Positions 7,891 to 16,583 of a stretch of DNA of 64,000 nt are shown here, piece by piece. The notes beneath the pieces were generated by a model. The model did no database searches, was not told the origin of the DNA, and worked only from the letters and a program-made list of their open reading frames with translations. The translations under genes and the position numbers were made by a program. Within the stretch, counting starts at the first letter, position 1. Every line of letters begins with the position of its first letter. Origin of the DNA: Glycomyces paridis (GTDB lineage Bacteria; Actinomycetota; Actinomycetes; Mycobacteriales; Micromonosporaceae); contig NZ_STGX01000006.1 of the NCBI RefSeq assembly GCF_004912155.1, positions 202,675 to 266,674 on the forward strand, read 5' to 3'.

Positions 7891-8504
7891 GCGTCCGCTC
7901 CGACCAGCTCGTAGTACCCGGCGGGGTCGCCGAGGCCGTAGAGCTTGTGCCAGGAGGCGAGGACCTCGGGCGTGTACAGGTCGAGCGCGGCGAAGACCTC
8001 GCGCGCGAAGTCGACCGGAGCGATGCCGGTGGCGGTGATGAGGCCGCGGTCGGTGACGGCCGGCGCGTCCTGGTAGAGGGCGGCGCCCTTGGAGCCGAAC
8101 GCCTCGGTGAACTCGCGGGCGTTGCTGGTGTGGCGGCGGTCGTCGAGGAGGCCTTCGGCGGCGAGGCCGCCGGTGGCGCCGCAGATGGCGGCGACGGGGA
8201 CTCCTGCGTCGAGGAAAGCGCGGGCCTTCGCGGCGAACGCGGCGTTGTCGCCGGTCAGCCACGTGCCAGCGCCCGGCAGGATCAGCATGGCGCTGTCGGC
8301 GGGTTCGAGGTCGGCGAGCGCGAGATCGGGCGTGATGCGCATCCCGCCCGCGGTGGTGACCGGAGCGAGGGTCGCGCCGACGGTGCGGGTGGCGTACCGG
8401 CCGGGCTCGCGCTGCCACTGGCCGTTGTTGATGTGGGCGGTGGCGTAGCCGACCTCCCAGTCGGCCAGATCGTCGTAGACGGCCACGTGCACGTTGCGGG
8501 TCAT
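7887..8504 (-). CDS. DJ-1/PfpI (class I glutamine amidotransferase-like) family protein
   Basis: The 205-residue protein has the DJ-1/PfpI fold signature: HVAVYDDLADWEVG, DSAMLILPGAGTW, and the nucleophile elbow PVAAICGATGGLAAEGLLDDRRHTSN with a Cys in AICGAT. Similar proteins include intracellular peptidase-like, chaperone-like and isonitrile-hydratase-like enzymes; the exact activity is uncertain. ATG 8504 has GAGAGGAA just upstream. First gene of the DJ-1/MarR/epoxide hydrolase operon, which suggests detoxification of an electrophile. Confidence 0.8.
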   Translation of the reverse strand: MTRNVHVAVYDDLADWEVGYATAHINNGQWQREPGRYATRTVGATLAPVTTAGGMRITPDLALADLEPADSAMLILPGAGTWLTGDNAAFAAKARAFLDAGVPVAAICGATGGLAAEGLLDDRRHTSNAREFTEAFGSKGAALYQDAPAVTDRGLITATGIAPVDFAREVFAALDLYTPEVLASWHKLYGLGDPAGYYELVGADA

Positions 8505-8533
8505 GGCGGTTCCTCTCTCACGGATATGACAGC

Positions 8534-8562
8534 ACACTACCATGTTGACAACATGCTGTCAA
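8534..8562 (-). promoter_or_regulatory. Promoter with MarR-type operator in the spacer
   Basis: On the minus strand TTGACA (8562-8557) and TAGTGT (8539-8534) are 17 bp apart. The spacer is almost filled by the perfect palindrome CATGTTG-A-CAACATG (8541-8555). A second, outer inverted repeat TGACAGCA (8527-8534) / TGCTGTCA (8554-8561) frames it. A bound MarR dimer would block RNA polymerase directly. Confidence 0.75.
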
Positions 8563-8608
8563 ACATTCTCACCGGACCCGGAAGGAGGGCCGCCGGGAGA
8601 CAGGCGCC

Positions 8609-9133
8609 TCAGGCGGGCGACTCCCATTCCGGCAGCAGGTCGTCGACCATGCCGAGGTCGCGCGCGGGATAGGCGGCAAGGAGGGCGTCGAGGACGCCGC
8701 CCACGTTGAAATCGGCGTCGCCGAGCCGGTCACTGCGCACGATCGCCCCGCCGAAGCGACCGTCGAGCCGTTGAAGGTAGATGTTCTCGCCCTGGAAACT
8801 GAGAACCCCGCGGACCTGCGGAAACTCCTCGAAACACGCGGCCGCGGCAGTGAGCATGTCGGCGAAGGCCGCCGCCGCGTCTTCGAGGGGGATCCGCTTG
8901 TACTCGCGGAAGCCGACCGAAAGCACGGTGTCGACACCGAGGAGCGCGGTCATGTACGGGTCGTCGTAGTCGGTGCATTCGATGGCGGTGACCTGGAGTT
9001 CCCTCCGGGCGGCCATGCCCGGCGAGCCGGGGCTCTCGTACCGGCGGTCGCAGCCGAGCCGGTGGGCGAAGTAGTCGAGCGCCGCGGCGGCGCTCATGAA
9101 CGGCGTCGCGTCCAGCCGGTACTCGATGGCCAA
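8609..9133 (-). CDS. Hypothetical protein, possibly SitI3-like
   Basis: The 174-residue soluble acidic protein begins AIEYRLDATPFMSAAAALDYFAHRLG and ends GMVDDLLPEWESPA. It has no signal peptide or membrane helix. The overall pattern vaguely resembles the SitI3/immunity-type small proteins annotated in actinobacteria, but I am not sure. TTG 9133 is preferred because AAGGGAG (minus strand, 9145-9139) lies 5 nt upstream; the alternative ATG (MSAAAALDY) has no comparable site. It follows a lipoprotein gene by 20 nt and is probably cotranscribed. Confidence 0.6.
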   Translation of the reverse strand: MAIEYRLDATPFMSAAAALDYFAHRLGCDRRYESPGSPGMAARRELQVTAIECTDYDDPYMTALLGVDTVLSVGFREYKRIPLEDAAAAFADMLTAAAACFEEFPQVRGVLSFQGENIYLQRLDGRFGGAIVRSDRLGDADFNVGGVLDALLAAYPARDLGMVDDLLPEWESPA

Positions 9134-9153
9134 AACTGCTCCCTTATGGAATG

Positions 9154-10323
9154 TCAGGTCAGGTCGGCGAGCGCCGTTTCGAGTTCGGCGAGGTAGGCCT
9201 GGCTGGCGGGGGCGGCGTCGAGGAGGGAGTCGGTGAACAGGTCGACGTACTGCCGTTCGGCGGCGGCGCTGTAGCCGGCGGTCGCGTCGCATTCGGCGAT
9301 CACGGCCGCGGCGGCGAACTCCTCGGCCTTGACGGTCTCGTAGCGTTCGCGGTCGGCGTCGGTGATGTCCGACTGGCGGTACTCGGTCACGCCGTCGGCG
9401 GTCTCCTCTGCGGATTCGGGCAGGTAGCGGTCGCGCCACTCGTCGCCGAGGTCGAGGCCGCCGAATTCGGAGAAGCCCCATTCCTCGTGCCCGGCGTCGG
9501 CGAGGCAGCTGAGGAGGTCGTCGGCCTCGGGGAGGTCGGTGAACGGCAGCGAGGCGAGGTCGCGGGCGTCGAGTTCGATCGCCGGGCCCCACACCCATTG
9601 CGAGCCGAAGCCGCTGTCGACCTGGCGCGGCTCGCCGTGGAGGCCGGTGAGGACCTCGCCCCGGCAGCCGCCCGGGCTGTCGGCCACGGTGTCGGCCGAG
9701 ACCCACTCGCCGCCGGGCAGCCCCAGCGCCTCCCAGTCATCGGAGGAGAGGACGCTCGCGGCCTTGCTGGTCGCGGCCCAGTCGGCGCCACGGTAGGCGG
9801 TCTCCCAGGCCATCTGGTCGATCGCGGGAAGGTCGTCCCAGCCCGCACCGGCGGCCTCGAACTGCGAGAGGTCGATGACCGTCCATTCACCAGTGTCCTC
9901 TTCAGACTCCGTGCTGCGTTCGACCTCGTTGCGGTCGATGCCCTCCTGGTCGCCGTAAGTGTCGGCGTAGCCGAGCCAGTAGCCGAGCGCCCGTACTTCG
10001 GCCTCGGCCGCGTCGGGGAGCCCGACCGGGTCGGCGAGGTGCGCGAGGGATTCGCTCGGCGAGGGGCCCCTGTGGCTCCAGAGGCCGGTCATCGACTCCA
10101 CGTTGTGGGTCGTGAAGCCTTCGGCCTCAAGGCATTCGATGATGCGCTCGGTCTCGGCCACGCGCAGCGCCGTCTCGGCCTCGGCGACCCCCGCGGCGAG
10201 CGCGTCGAGAGCTTCGAGGCCGTCCGGCGGGTCCTGCGCGGGCACGGGGTCCTCGGCTGCGGCGGCGCAAGCGGTTGCGGCGAGGAGGACGAGGAGGGGC
10301 GGGCCGATTCGGGGGGATCGCAC
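9154..10323 (-). CDS. Lipoprotein of unknown function
   Basis: GTG 10323 starts a 389-residue protein with a lipoprotein signal peptide: MRSPRIGPPLLVLLAATAC with lipid-anchored Cys near residue 19. The mature part is acidic and contains paired cysteines (IIECLEAEGF, GGCRGEVLTG, LLSCLADAG, VIAECDATAG), consistent with an extracytoplasmic disulfide-bonded protein. ECLxxxG and CDAxxG patterns of this kind occur in many uncharacterised actinobacterial lipoproteins. First gene of a two-gene unit. Confidence 0.75.
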   Translation of the reverse strand: MRSPRIGPPLLVLLAATACAAAAEDPVPAQDPPDGLEALDALAAGVAEAETALRVAETERIIECLEAEGFTTHNVESMTGLWSHRGPSPSESLAHLADPVGLPDAAEAEVRALGYWLGYADTYGDQEGIDRNEVERSTESEEDTGEWTVIDLSQFEAAGAGWDDLPAIDQMAWETAYRGADWAATSKAASVLSSDDWEALGLPGGEWVSADTVADSPGGCRGEVLTGLHGEPRQVDSGFGSQWVWGPAIELDARDLASLPFTDLPEADDLLSCLADAGHEEWGFSEFGGLDLGDEWRDRYLPESAEETADGVTEYRQSDITDADRERYETVKAEEFAAAAVIAECDATAGYSAAAERQYVDLFTDSLLDAAPASQAYLAELETALADLT

Positions 10324-10446
10324 GGCGGGGGTTCCGTTCGCTTGGCGGACAACGACTGCGTCTCGAAGGGCCGATCCTACCGAAAGCGGGCGGGACCGTC
10401 GGGCCGCCGCCGGTCGGCCCCCGCGCGGGGGCCGACCGACTCGCGG

Positions 10447-10566
10447 TCAGCTCCGGTTGACGGTGACGGTGAACGCCTCCAGGACGCCGAAGCGCTCGAA
10501 GTCCCCGTCGCCGGTCTCGCGGTACAGCGCGACCGAGTCCTCCAGTTGGTATACCTGGTCAGGACT
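10447..10566 (-). pseudogene. Possible C-terminal remnant of a lost gene
   Basis: A stretch reading DQVYQLEDSVALYRETGDGD, then FERFGVLEAFTVTVNRS and a stop, has protein-like composition but no start codon in frame; upstream the frame turns into Arg/Pro-rich noise. It lies in the 313-bp gap 10324-10636 between a lipoprotein gene and a WYL regulator. It may be the tail of a gene truncated when the regulator arrived, or chance. Nothing else is evident in the gap apart from the -10-like GATACT at 10625-10630. Confidence 0.3.
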
Positions 10567-10636
10567 GGGCCCGGCCGGACGCTCGTGTAGCGGACGGCCG
10601 CGGGCCGGGGCGACCGGGCCGGTGGATACTGGGACG

Positions 10637-11602
10637 GTGCGAGCGGGACGCCTGGTGTCGATGCTGCTCCTGCTGCAACAGCGCGGGGGCATGACCGCCG
10701 AGCGCCTCGCGGGCGAGCTGGGCGTCTCGGTGCGCACCGTCTACCGCGACGCCGAAGCCCTTGCGGCCGCTGGCATCCCGATCTACGGGGAGAGCGGCCA
10801 CGCCGGCGGCTACCGGCTACTGGAGGGCTACCGCACCAAGCTCACCGGTCTCACCCGCGGCGAGGCCGAGGCGCTGGCGCTCACCGGCGTCCCCGAGGCC
10901 GCGGCCGACCTGGGGCTCCAGACCGAACTGGCCGCGCTCGAACTCAAACTCTCGGCCGCCCTCCCGCCCGCGCACCGCGAACGCGCCGAGGAGGCGCGGC
11001 GGCTCTTCCACCTCGACGTCACCGGCTGGTTCCAGCGCGCCGAACCCGTGCCCTTCCTGGCGCTCATCGCGAACGCCACATGGGAGCGGCGGCGGCTGCG
11101 CGCGACCTACCGGCGCTGGGCCGAACCGCACGTGGTCGAACGCGAGATCGAGCCGCTCGGGCTGGTCCTCAAGGGAGGACGCTGGTACCTGGTGGCGGCG
11201 AACGGGGGCGGCCCGGCGCACCTGTACAAGGTGACGAACCTCCTCGCCGCCGAGGCGACCGGGACGACCTTCGAACGGCCCGCGGACTTCGACCTCGCCG
11301 ACTGGTGGGCCCGCCACCTCGACGACTTCGACGCCCGCCGCTATCTCGGCGAAGCCCTCGTCCGCTTCTCCCCCGACGCGGTCGCCCGCGCCGCCGACAA
11401 CCTCGACGCCGACACCGTGGCCGCCATCGGCGACGGGCGCCCCGACGAGCACGGCTGGACCGTCGCGACCATCCCCATCGAAACCGACGCCCACGCCGCC
11501 GGCGAACTCCTCCGCCTCGGCGGCGCCGAAGTCCTCGAACCGCCCTCGCTGCGTGCCCTCATGCGCGACCTCGCGCAAGAGGCCGCGGCCCTCCACGCTT
11601 GA
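10637..11602 (+). CDS. WYL-domain transcriptional regulator (DeoR-like HTH)
   Basis: The 321-residue protein opens with a helix-turn-helix: RLVSMLLLLQQRGGMTAERLAGELGVSVRTVYRDAEALAAAGIPIYGE and GGYRLLEGYRTKLTGLT. A WYL domain follows at ~140-300 (RRLRATYRRWAEPHVVEREIEPLGLVLKGGRWYLVAAN, with WYLVA as the hallmark), then a C-terminal extension. WYL domains bind nucleic acid or nucleotide ligands. GTG 10637 is chosen because GATACT ends 6 nt before it, suggesting a leaderless message. Confidence 0.85.
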   Translation: MRAGRLVSMLLLLQQRGGMTAERLAGELGVSVRTVYRDAEALAAAGIPIYGESGHAGGYRLLEGYRTKLTGLTRGEAEALALTGVPEAAADLGLQTELAALELKLSAALPPAHRERAEEARRLFHLDVTGWFQRAEPVPFLALIANATWERRRLRATYRRWAEPHVVEREIEPLGLVLKGGRWYLVAANGGGPAHLYKVTNLLAAEATGTTFERPADFDLADWWARHLDDFDARRYLGEALVRFSPDAVARAADNLDADTVAAIGDGRPDEHGWTVATIPIETDAHAAGELLRLGGAEVLEPPSLRALMRDLAQEAAALHA

Positions 11603-11605
11603 CGG

Positions 11606-12814
11606 TCACTCCCGAGCGCGGCCGCTCCCCCGCAGCGACACCGCCACAGCCGCCGTGACCAGCGCGCACACGGCGCCGAGCAGGTAGAACCCGTAGCGCA
11701 CGTGCGTGGCGTCGGCGAGGAACGCCACGGCCACCGTCATCACCGCGCTCAGTCCCAGGCCCGCCGCGTTCACCGCGCCGAAGAGACGCCCGGCTCGGTG
11801 GCCGGGGACGGCGGCGAGCAGGAGCGAGCGCATCCCGACCCTGGAGAGCCCGACCAGGAACGCCGCGAACGGAATGCACACCAGCAGCGCCGCCAGGTGC
11901 AGCGGCAGCACGAACGACAGGAGCGCGCATCCGATCCCGCCCGCGACCGCCGTGCGCAACTGCCCGTGCCGGCCGCTCACCCTCGTGTACAGCGCCGCGG
12001 CGACGCAGAACCCCAGTCCCGCAAGGGCGTCCACGAGCCCGTACACGCCCGCGCCCCGCCCGAACCCCTCGTAGACGAGCACGATCAGGGTGGTGTTGCT
12101 GACCATCGTCATCACCTGGCAGAGCGCGTACAGCAGCCCGAGCCGGACCAGCGGCGCGTCGGCCGGGCCGGCGTCGGCGGCGCTCTCCACAGTGGCCGAC
12201 TCGACCCGGGGTGCCCGGCGCAGCGCCCACATCGCGGCGGCCGAGGCGAGGAACGTCGCGCCGTTGAACACGAACAGCGGCGTGGTGCCGACGAAGTGGA
12301 TGAGGAACCCGCCGATCGAGGCCGCCAGGAGCATCCCGAGCTGGAGGACCATCTCGTAGTGGGCGCTGAAGCGGGCGACGCGGGAGGGATGCACCCGTTC
12401 CTTGATGAGCGCGTTGCTCGCGGGCATGAACATCGCGGCGAGCAGCGCCAGCGCGAAGGCCGTGGCGTAGGCGACCGGCCCGGGTTCGCCCCCGGCGATC
12501 ATCCAGGCGGGCAGGACCAACGCGGCGGCGGCGCTGGCAAGGTCGGCGGCGAGGCAGAGGGTGCGGCGGTCGAAGCGGTCGGCGACGGTGCCGAACCACA
12601 GCGAGAGCAGCGCGGGCGGGACGGAGACGGCGATGAAGAGCCAGCCGACGGCGAGAGCGCTCTCGCCGGTGGTGAAGACGAGGACGGCGGCGGCGACGAG
12701 CTGGATGCCGTTGCCGAGGCTGGTCGCGAAGGTGGCCGGGAGGAGGAGCCGTTCGGCGCGGCCGACGGGCGGCAGGGCGGTCGCGGCGGCGCGCGGCCGG
12801 GCGGTGATCGTCAT
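11606..12814 (-). CDS. MFS transporter
   Basis: The 402-residue protein has about 12 hydrophobic segments in the major facilitator pattern, with the loop 2-3 signature as LWFGTVADRFDRRTLCL. It resembles the MFS_3/enterobactin-exporter-like group of actinobacterial efflux proteins. ATG 12814. It converges with the WYL regulator, whose stop is 3 nt away. A 27-bp dyad lies just upstream and may be its operator. Substrate unknown. Confidence 0.85.
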   Translation of the reverse strand: MTITARPRAAATALPPVGRAERLLLPATFATSLGNGIQLVAAAVLVFTTGESALAVGWLFIAVSVPPALLSLWFGTVADRFDRRTLCLAADLASAAAALVLPAWMIAGGEPGPVAYATAFALALLAAMFMPASNALIKERVHPSRVARFSAHYEMVLQLGMLLAASIGGFLIHFVGTTPLFVFNGATFLASAAAMWALRRAPRVESATVESAADAGPADAPLVRLGLLYALCQVMTMVSNTTLIVLVYEGFGRGAGVYGLVDALAGLGFCVAAALYTRVSGRHGQLRTAVAGGIGCALLSFVLPLHLAALLVCIPFAAFLVGLSRVGMRSLLLAAVPGHRAGRLFGAVNAAGLGLSAVMTVAVAFLADATHVRYGFYLLGAVCALVTAAVAVSLRGSGRARE

Positions 12815-12833
12815 GTCCGAGAGGATGCACCGG

Positions 12834-12860
12834 CTTCGCTGACAACTCGTGTCAGTGAAG
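12834..12860. promoter_or_regulatory. Inverted repeat upstream of the MFS gene
   Basis: CTTCGCTGACA (12834-12844) and TGTCAGTGAAG (12850-12860) form an 11-bp dyad with one mismatch around ACTCG. It is 20 bases upstream of the MFS start, a position suitable for a repressor site. Confidence 0.5.
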
Positions 12861-12889
12861 CGGAGTGAGGCCGGTCACGGCTGCTGCGG

Positions 12890-13531
12890 TCAGTTGCCTT
12901 CGAGGTAGGCGAGGACGGCGAGGACGCGGCGGTTGTCGTCCTCGGACTGGCCGAGGCCGAGCTTGCGGAAGACGTTCGCGGAGTGCTTGCCCACGGCCTT
13001 CTCGGTGACGAACAGGCTCGCGGCGATCGCGGCGTTGGTGCGGCCCTCGGCCATGAGCCCGAGCACTTCGAGCTCCCGGGGGGTGAGGGCGTCGAGGCGG
13101 TTGCGCTGGCGGCCGAGGAGGCGGGCGACGACCTCGGGGTCCATGGCGGTGCCGCCGGCGGCGACGCGGCGCAGGGCCTCGATGAACTCGGTGACGTTGG
13201 AGACGCGGTCCTTGAGGAGGTAACCGACGCCGCCGCGCCGGTCGCCGAGGAGTTCGCGGGCGTAGAGCTGCTCGACGTACTGGGAGAGGACGAGGATCGG
13301 CAGGGCGGGGATGTGGCGGCGGGCCTCGATGGCGGCGCGCAGTCCCTCGTCCTTGAAGGTGGGCGGGAGCCTGATGTCGACGACCGCGACGTCGGGGCGG
13401 TGCTTCAGGAGCGCGGCGAGGAGGGCGGGGCCGTTGTCGACGGCCTCGACGACGGTGCAGTCGTGGGCTTCGAGCATCCGGGTGAGGCCGTCGCGCAGCA
13501 GCGAGTGGTCTTCGGCGAGGACGACGTCCAT
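12890..13531 (-). CDS. LuxR/NarL-family response regulator
   Basis: The 213-residue protein has a receiver domain (MDVVLAEDHSLLRDGL with acidic pocket ED; phosphoacceptor Asp in VAVVDIRLPP; K in YLLKDRV) and a C-terminal GerE helix-turn-helix (LDALTPRELEVLGLMAEGRTNAAIAASLFVTEKAVGKHSANVFRKLGL). ATG 13531. It lies 70 bp downstream of the sensor kinase on the same strand and is its cognate partner. Confidence 0.92.
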   Translation of the reverse strand: MDVVLAEDHSLLRDGLTRMLEAHDCTVVEAVDNGPALLAALLKHRPDVAVVDIRLPPTFKDEGLRAAIEARRHIPALPILVLSQYVEQLYARELLGDRRGGVGYLLKDRVSNVTEFIEALRRVAAGGTAMDPEVVARLLGRQRNRLDALTPRELEVLGLMAEGRTNAAIAASLFVTEKAVGKHSANVFRKLGLGQSEDDNRRVLAVLAYLEGN

Positions 13532-13601
13532 CGGGCTCCTGTGTGGTCGGCGGCCGCGCGGTGCGCGAGCGGTTCGGTCGGTGTGTCGGCGCTGGTCCCG
13601 G

Positions 13602-14897
13602 TCAGGCGGCCTCGGCGGGATGGTCGGCCCCGCGGACGGCGGTGGCGGCGGGGATGCCCATGGTGACGACGGTGGGGCCGCCTTCGGGGCTGGAGACGTC
13701 GAAGGTGCCGTCGAAGGCTGCGAGGCGGCGGCGGACGCCGTCGAGGCCGCCGCCGGGGGCGATGTCGGCGCCGCCGCGGCCGTCGTCGCGGACCTCGATG
13801 ACGACCCGGTGGCCGACGCGGCCGACGATGACCTGGACCTGGGTGGCCTCGGCGTGCTTGGTGATGTTGGTGAGGACCTCGTTGGTGGCGAAGTACGCGG
13901 CGGCTTCGAGCGGCTGCGGGAGCTTGTCGCCGAGCCGGTCGACGACGGAGACCGGGAGAGGGTGGTCGAGGGCCATGGCCTGAAGGGCGCCGGTGAAGCC
14001 GCGGTCGGCGAGGACGGGCGGGTGGATGCCGCGCACGAGCTGGCGGATCTCCTCGAGGGCGTCGGAGCAGGCCTGGCGGGCCTCGCCGACGAGCGCGGCG
14101 GCCTTGTCTGGGCTGCCGTGTTCCAGGAGCTCCTCGGCCATGCCGAGGGTGAGGCTGAGGGCGGCGATGCGGGCCTGGGCGCCGTCGTGGAGGTCGCGTT
14201 CGATGCGGCGCAGTTCGGCGGCGGCGTGGTCGGCGGTCTCGTCGCGGGCGAGGCGCAGCTCGGAGACGCGGGCGGTGAGCAGGGCCTTGGCGGTGGGGCC
14301 GAGGAGGAGCACGCCGAGGTGGGAGTACCAGCGCAGGAACAGCTCGCCCCAGCGCCACCAGGCGGCGCCGCAGGCGAGGGCGAGCGGCACGAGCATGAGG
14401 GTCTTCGCGGGGGTGTCGAAGTCGTAGAAGCCGAAGTCGTTGACGACGGGGATGGGCGCCGAGTGGAAGACGGTGACCAGCAGCAGCGGCTGCACGAGGT
14501 AGTAGACGGCGACGCCGAAGACGCCGAGGTAGAGGAGGTTGACGAGAAAGCCGAGGGTCGCGTCGATGGCGAGCCAGGAAACGTCGCGCCAGGTCGCGGC
14601 CTCGCGGACGAGCAGGAGGGCCTGCTGGTCGATGCGGGTGCGCGGCCGGGTCCGGTAGGGGGCGGGGATCTGGACGCCGAGCTGCTCGCCGATGATGCGC
14701 CGCTGGGAGTTGGCCCAGACGCGGATGGCGAGGAGGACGCCGACGGCGAAGGGGATGCCGACCCAGAACACGACGAGCGCGCCGGTGACGATCGCGGCGA
14801 CCAGGAGCACACCGGCGACGACCGTGAGGCTGAAGCGCAGGACCGACCAGCCGGGTAGGGCCAGTCGCCGCGTGATCGGATTCGCCGGCATCGACAT
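13602..14897 (-). CDS. NarL-partner sensor histidine kinase (HisKA_3)
   Basis: The 431-residue protein has N-terminal membrane segments (SVLRFSLTVVAGVLLVAAIVTG, ALVVFWVGIPFAVGVLLAI), a further membrane region around residues 100-190, then a dimerisation/phosphoacceptor segment ERDLHDGAQARIAALSLTLG (phospho-His in LHDG) and a HATPase domain (NEVLTNITKHAEA as N box; VRDDGRGGAD as G1). No extracellular sensor domain is apparent, so it probably senses the membrane. ATG 14897; TACGCT ends 9 nt upstream. Confidence 0.9.
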   Translation of the reverse strand: MSMPANPITRRLALPGWSVLRFSLTVVAGVLLVAAIVTGALVVFWVGIPFAVGVLLAIRVWANSQRRIIGEQLGVQIPAPYRTRPRTRIDQQALLLVREAATWRDVSWLAIDATLGFLVNLLYLGVFGVAVYYLVQPLLLVTVFHSAPIPVVNDFGFYDFDTPAKTLMLVPLALACGAAWWRWGELFLRWYSHLGVLLLGPTAKALLTARVSELRLARDETADHAAAELRRIERDLHDGAQARIAALSLTLGMAEELLEHGSPDKAAALVGEARQACSDALEEIRQLVRGIHPPVLADRGFTGALQAMALDHPLPVSVVDRLGDKLPQPLEAAAYFATNEVLTNITKHAEATQVQVIVGRVGHRVVIEVRDDGRGGADIAPGGGLDGVRRRLAAFDGTFDVSSPEGGPTVVTMGIPAATAVRGADHPAEAA

Positions 14898-15061
14898 GGT
14901 GGCCCAAGCGTACCCGGCGGCGGCGCTGCGACCTGCGGCGCGACCGCCGAACGGGCGCCGGTCACCCGTCGGGGGCCGCAGCCGGACCGTTGCGGGAGGT
15001 GACGGGACGGGCGCGAGTCCACCCGTGAGCAGGGGTCGCGGGCGCTCCGGCGGGGCCGGCG

Positions 15062-15730
15062 TCAGTCGAGGACGCGGGCGATCGAGAGGCCGTCGTAGCC
15101 CTTGACGCCGACGGTCTGCATGACGGTGCCCTCCAGCTTCGGGTGGGCCGCGACGCGCTCCAGATAGGAGCGGACGCCGCGCACGTTGGGGTCGCGGCTG
15201 AGGCCGTCGGCGACCGCGCCGCCGCGGACCACGTTGTCGGCCACGATGAGGCTCCCTGGCCGGGTGAGGCGCAGGGCCCATTCCAGATAGGCCGGGTAGC
15301 CGCCCTTGTCGGCGTCGATGAAGACGAGGTCGAACGGCTCGGGCGCCTCGGCGGCGAGCGCGGGGAGGCTCTGCCCGGCGTCGCCGACGCGGATCTCCAC
15401 CGTCCCGACCAGTCCGGCGCGGGCGACGTTCCCGCTGGCGACCTCGGCGTGCCTGGGGCTGTACTCGAGGCTGACGAGGTGGCCGTCGGCGGGCAGGGCC
15501 CGCGCCATCCAGATCGCGCTGTAACCGCCGAGGGTGCCGATCTCCAGGATGCGCCGGGCGCCGAGCGTCTTGGCGAGCAGGTACAGGAGCTTGCCCTGGG
15601 CGGGCGAGATCGAGATCGGCGGGAGGCCCGCGCGCTGCGCGGCCGCGGTCGCCTCCGCGAGTACCTCGTCCTCGCCGACGAGCAGCGAGCCGAGGAATAC
15701 GTCGACTTCGGTCCATTGCGCCTGACCCAT
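15062..15730 (-). CDS. SAM-dependent O-methyltransferase (caffeoyl-CoA/catechol type)
   Basis: The 222-residue protein matches class-I O-methyltransferases of the CCoAOMT family: SPAQGKLLYLLAKTLGARRILEIGTLGGYSAIWMARALP (SAM motif I EIGTLGGYS), LVSLEYSP (acidic ribose contact), and FDLVFIDADKGGYPAYLEWAL with the metal-binding DADK. Typical substrates are catechols; here unknown. ATG 15730 has GGAAGGGG upstream. Confidence 0.9.
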   Translation of the reverse strand: MGQAQWTEVDVFLGSLLVGEDEVLAEATAAAQRAGLPPISISPAQGKLLYLLAKTLGARRILEIGTLGGYSAIWMARALPADGHLVSLEYSPRHAEVASGNVARAGLVGTVEIRVGDAGQSLPALAAEAPEPFDLVFIDADKGGYPAYLEWALRLTRPGSLIVADNVVRGGAVADGLSRDPNVRGVRSYLERVAAHPKLEGTVMQTVGVKGYDGLSIARVLD

Positions 15731-16128
15731 GGTTCGCCCCTTCCGAGGTGTCCGAGAACTCCGGTGAAACGCTATCACCGCGGCCGGGCCCGACTCGCCT
15801 CGATAAAACCGGACTTTCGCCGCCGCCGCGGACCGGTCGTTGCGGCCCCGTATCGGAGAACGCGGAATGGTACCGCTAATGGGTGAAGCCTGTTGTTGTA
15901 ATTACCGCATTGACGGAGGATGAAGGGTCGTCTTTTGTCAGACTTTGCCCCTGTATCAACGGAACGCGCCGGGCTCGGTCTTGCTGATCGTCGTACGGTG
16001 CAACGGCTTGAATGATAGACCTGAATCACGACTTGTTCGCGACCGAGAATCCGGCTCTCCGGTGCGGCGGCGGACTGGAATGACGACCGGCTTCGGGGGG
16101 AGCCGGTCGCACACTGGGGGGTATCGCT
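15731..16128. other. 398-bp intergenic region before the ssgB-like gene
   Basis: No gene is seen. The stretch 15880-16080 is less GC-rich than its surroundings (for example TTGTTGTAATTACCG). A possible promoter is TTGACG near 15911 with TTTTGT 17 bp downstream, but the match is weak. The last 45 bases hold the hairpin at 16084-16109. Confidence 0.5.
16084..16109 (+). promoter_or_regulatory. 5' hairpin next to the ssgB-like ribosome binding site
   Basis: CGACCGGCT (16084-16092) and AGCCGGTCG (16101-16109) form a perfect 9-bp stem with loop TCGGGGGG, ending 19 nt before ATG 16129. It is either an operator dyad or an mRNA structure; the loop G-run resembles the downstream GGGGGG used as ribosome binding site. 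Confidence 0.5.
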
Positions 16129-16563
16129 ATGAGCATGGCACGATCGGCGACCGTCGACATCGGCACCACCATGCGGCTCGTCGCGCCCGATTTCGCGACG
16201 GTGAGTGTGCGCGCGAGTCTGCGCTACGACCCGGACGATCCCTACGCGGTCTGCGTCATGTTCCACCCCGACGGCACCGACGCCGACCAGGTGGCCTGGT
16301 CGTTCTCCCGCGAGCTGCTCGCGAAGGGCCTGGAGGAGCCCACGGGGATCGGCGACGTGCGGGTGTGGCCCTGGACGACGCCGCGGGGCGAGTCGGTGGC
16401 GCTGGCGCTCTCCTCGCCCGACGGGAACGCCCTCTTCGAGATCAACCGCGGGGTGGTGCAGCGCTTCCTGCGCCGCGCCTACAGCCTGGTGCCGCGCGGG
16501 CGCGAATCGGGCTATGTGGACATGGACACCACCCTCACGAAGCTCTTGGCCGGGGGCGTCTGA
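16129..16563 (+). CDS. SsgA-family (SsgB-like) sporulation/cell-division protein
   Basis: The 144-residue protein matches SsgA-like proteins along its length: ASLRYDPDDPYAVCVMFHPDG, VAWSFSRELLAKGLEEPTGIGDVRVWPW, VALALSSPDGNALFEI and the C-terminal GYVDMDTTLTKLL. In Streptomyces, SsgB recruits FtsZ to septum sites during sporulation-specific division. These proteins occur only in morphologically complex actinomycetes, so the gene is a taxonomic marker. ATG 16129 follows GGGGGGT. Confidence 0.85.
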   Translation: MSMARSATVDIGTTMRLVAPDFATVSVRASLRYDPDDPYAVCVMFHPDGTDADQVAWSFSRELLAKGLEEPTGIGDVRVWPWTTPRGESVALALSSPDGNALFEINRGVVQRFLRRAYSLVPRGRESGYVDMDTTLTKLLAGGV

Positions 16564-16583
16564 AGCGCTTTTCCAGCCATCGC

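Noticed and set aside
10559-10801. Minus-strand open frame opposite the WYL regulator start
   Set aside because: No ribosome binding site, noise-like composition, and opposite to clear helix-turn-helix coding sequence.
16115-16128. GGGGTAT before ssgB as a sigma-H/B-type -10 box
   Set aside because: No matching -35 at the right distance, and it would put the transcription start within the start codon; it doubles as the ribosome binding site.
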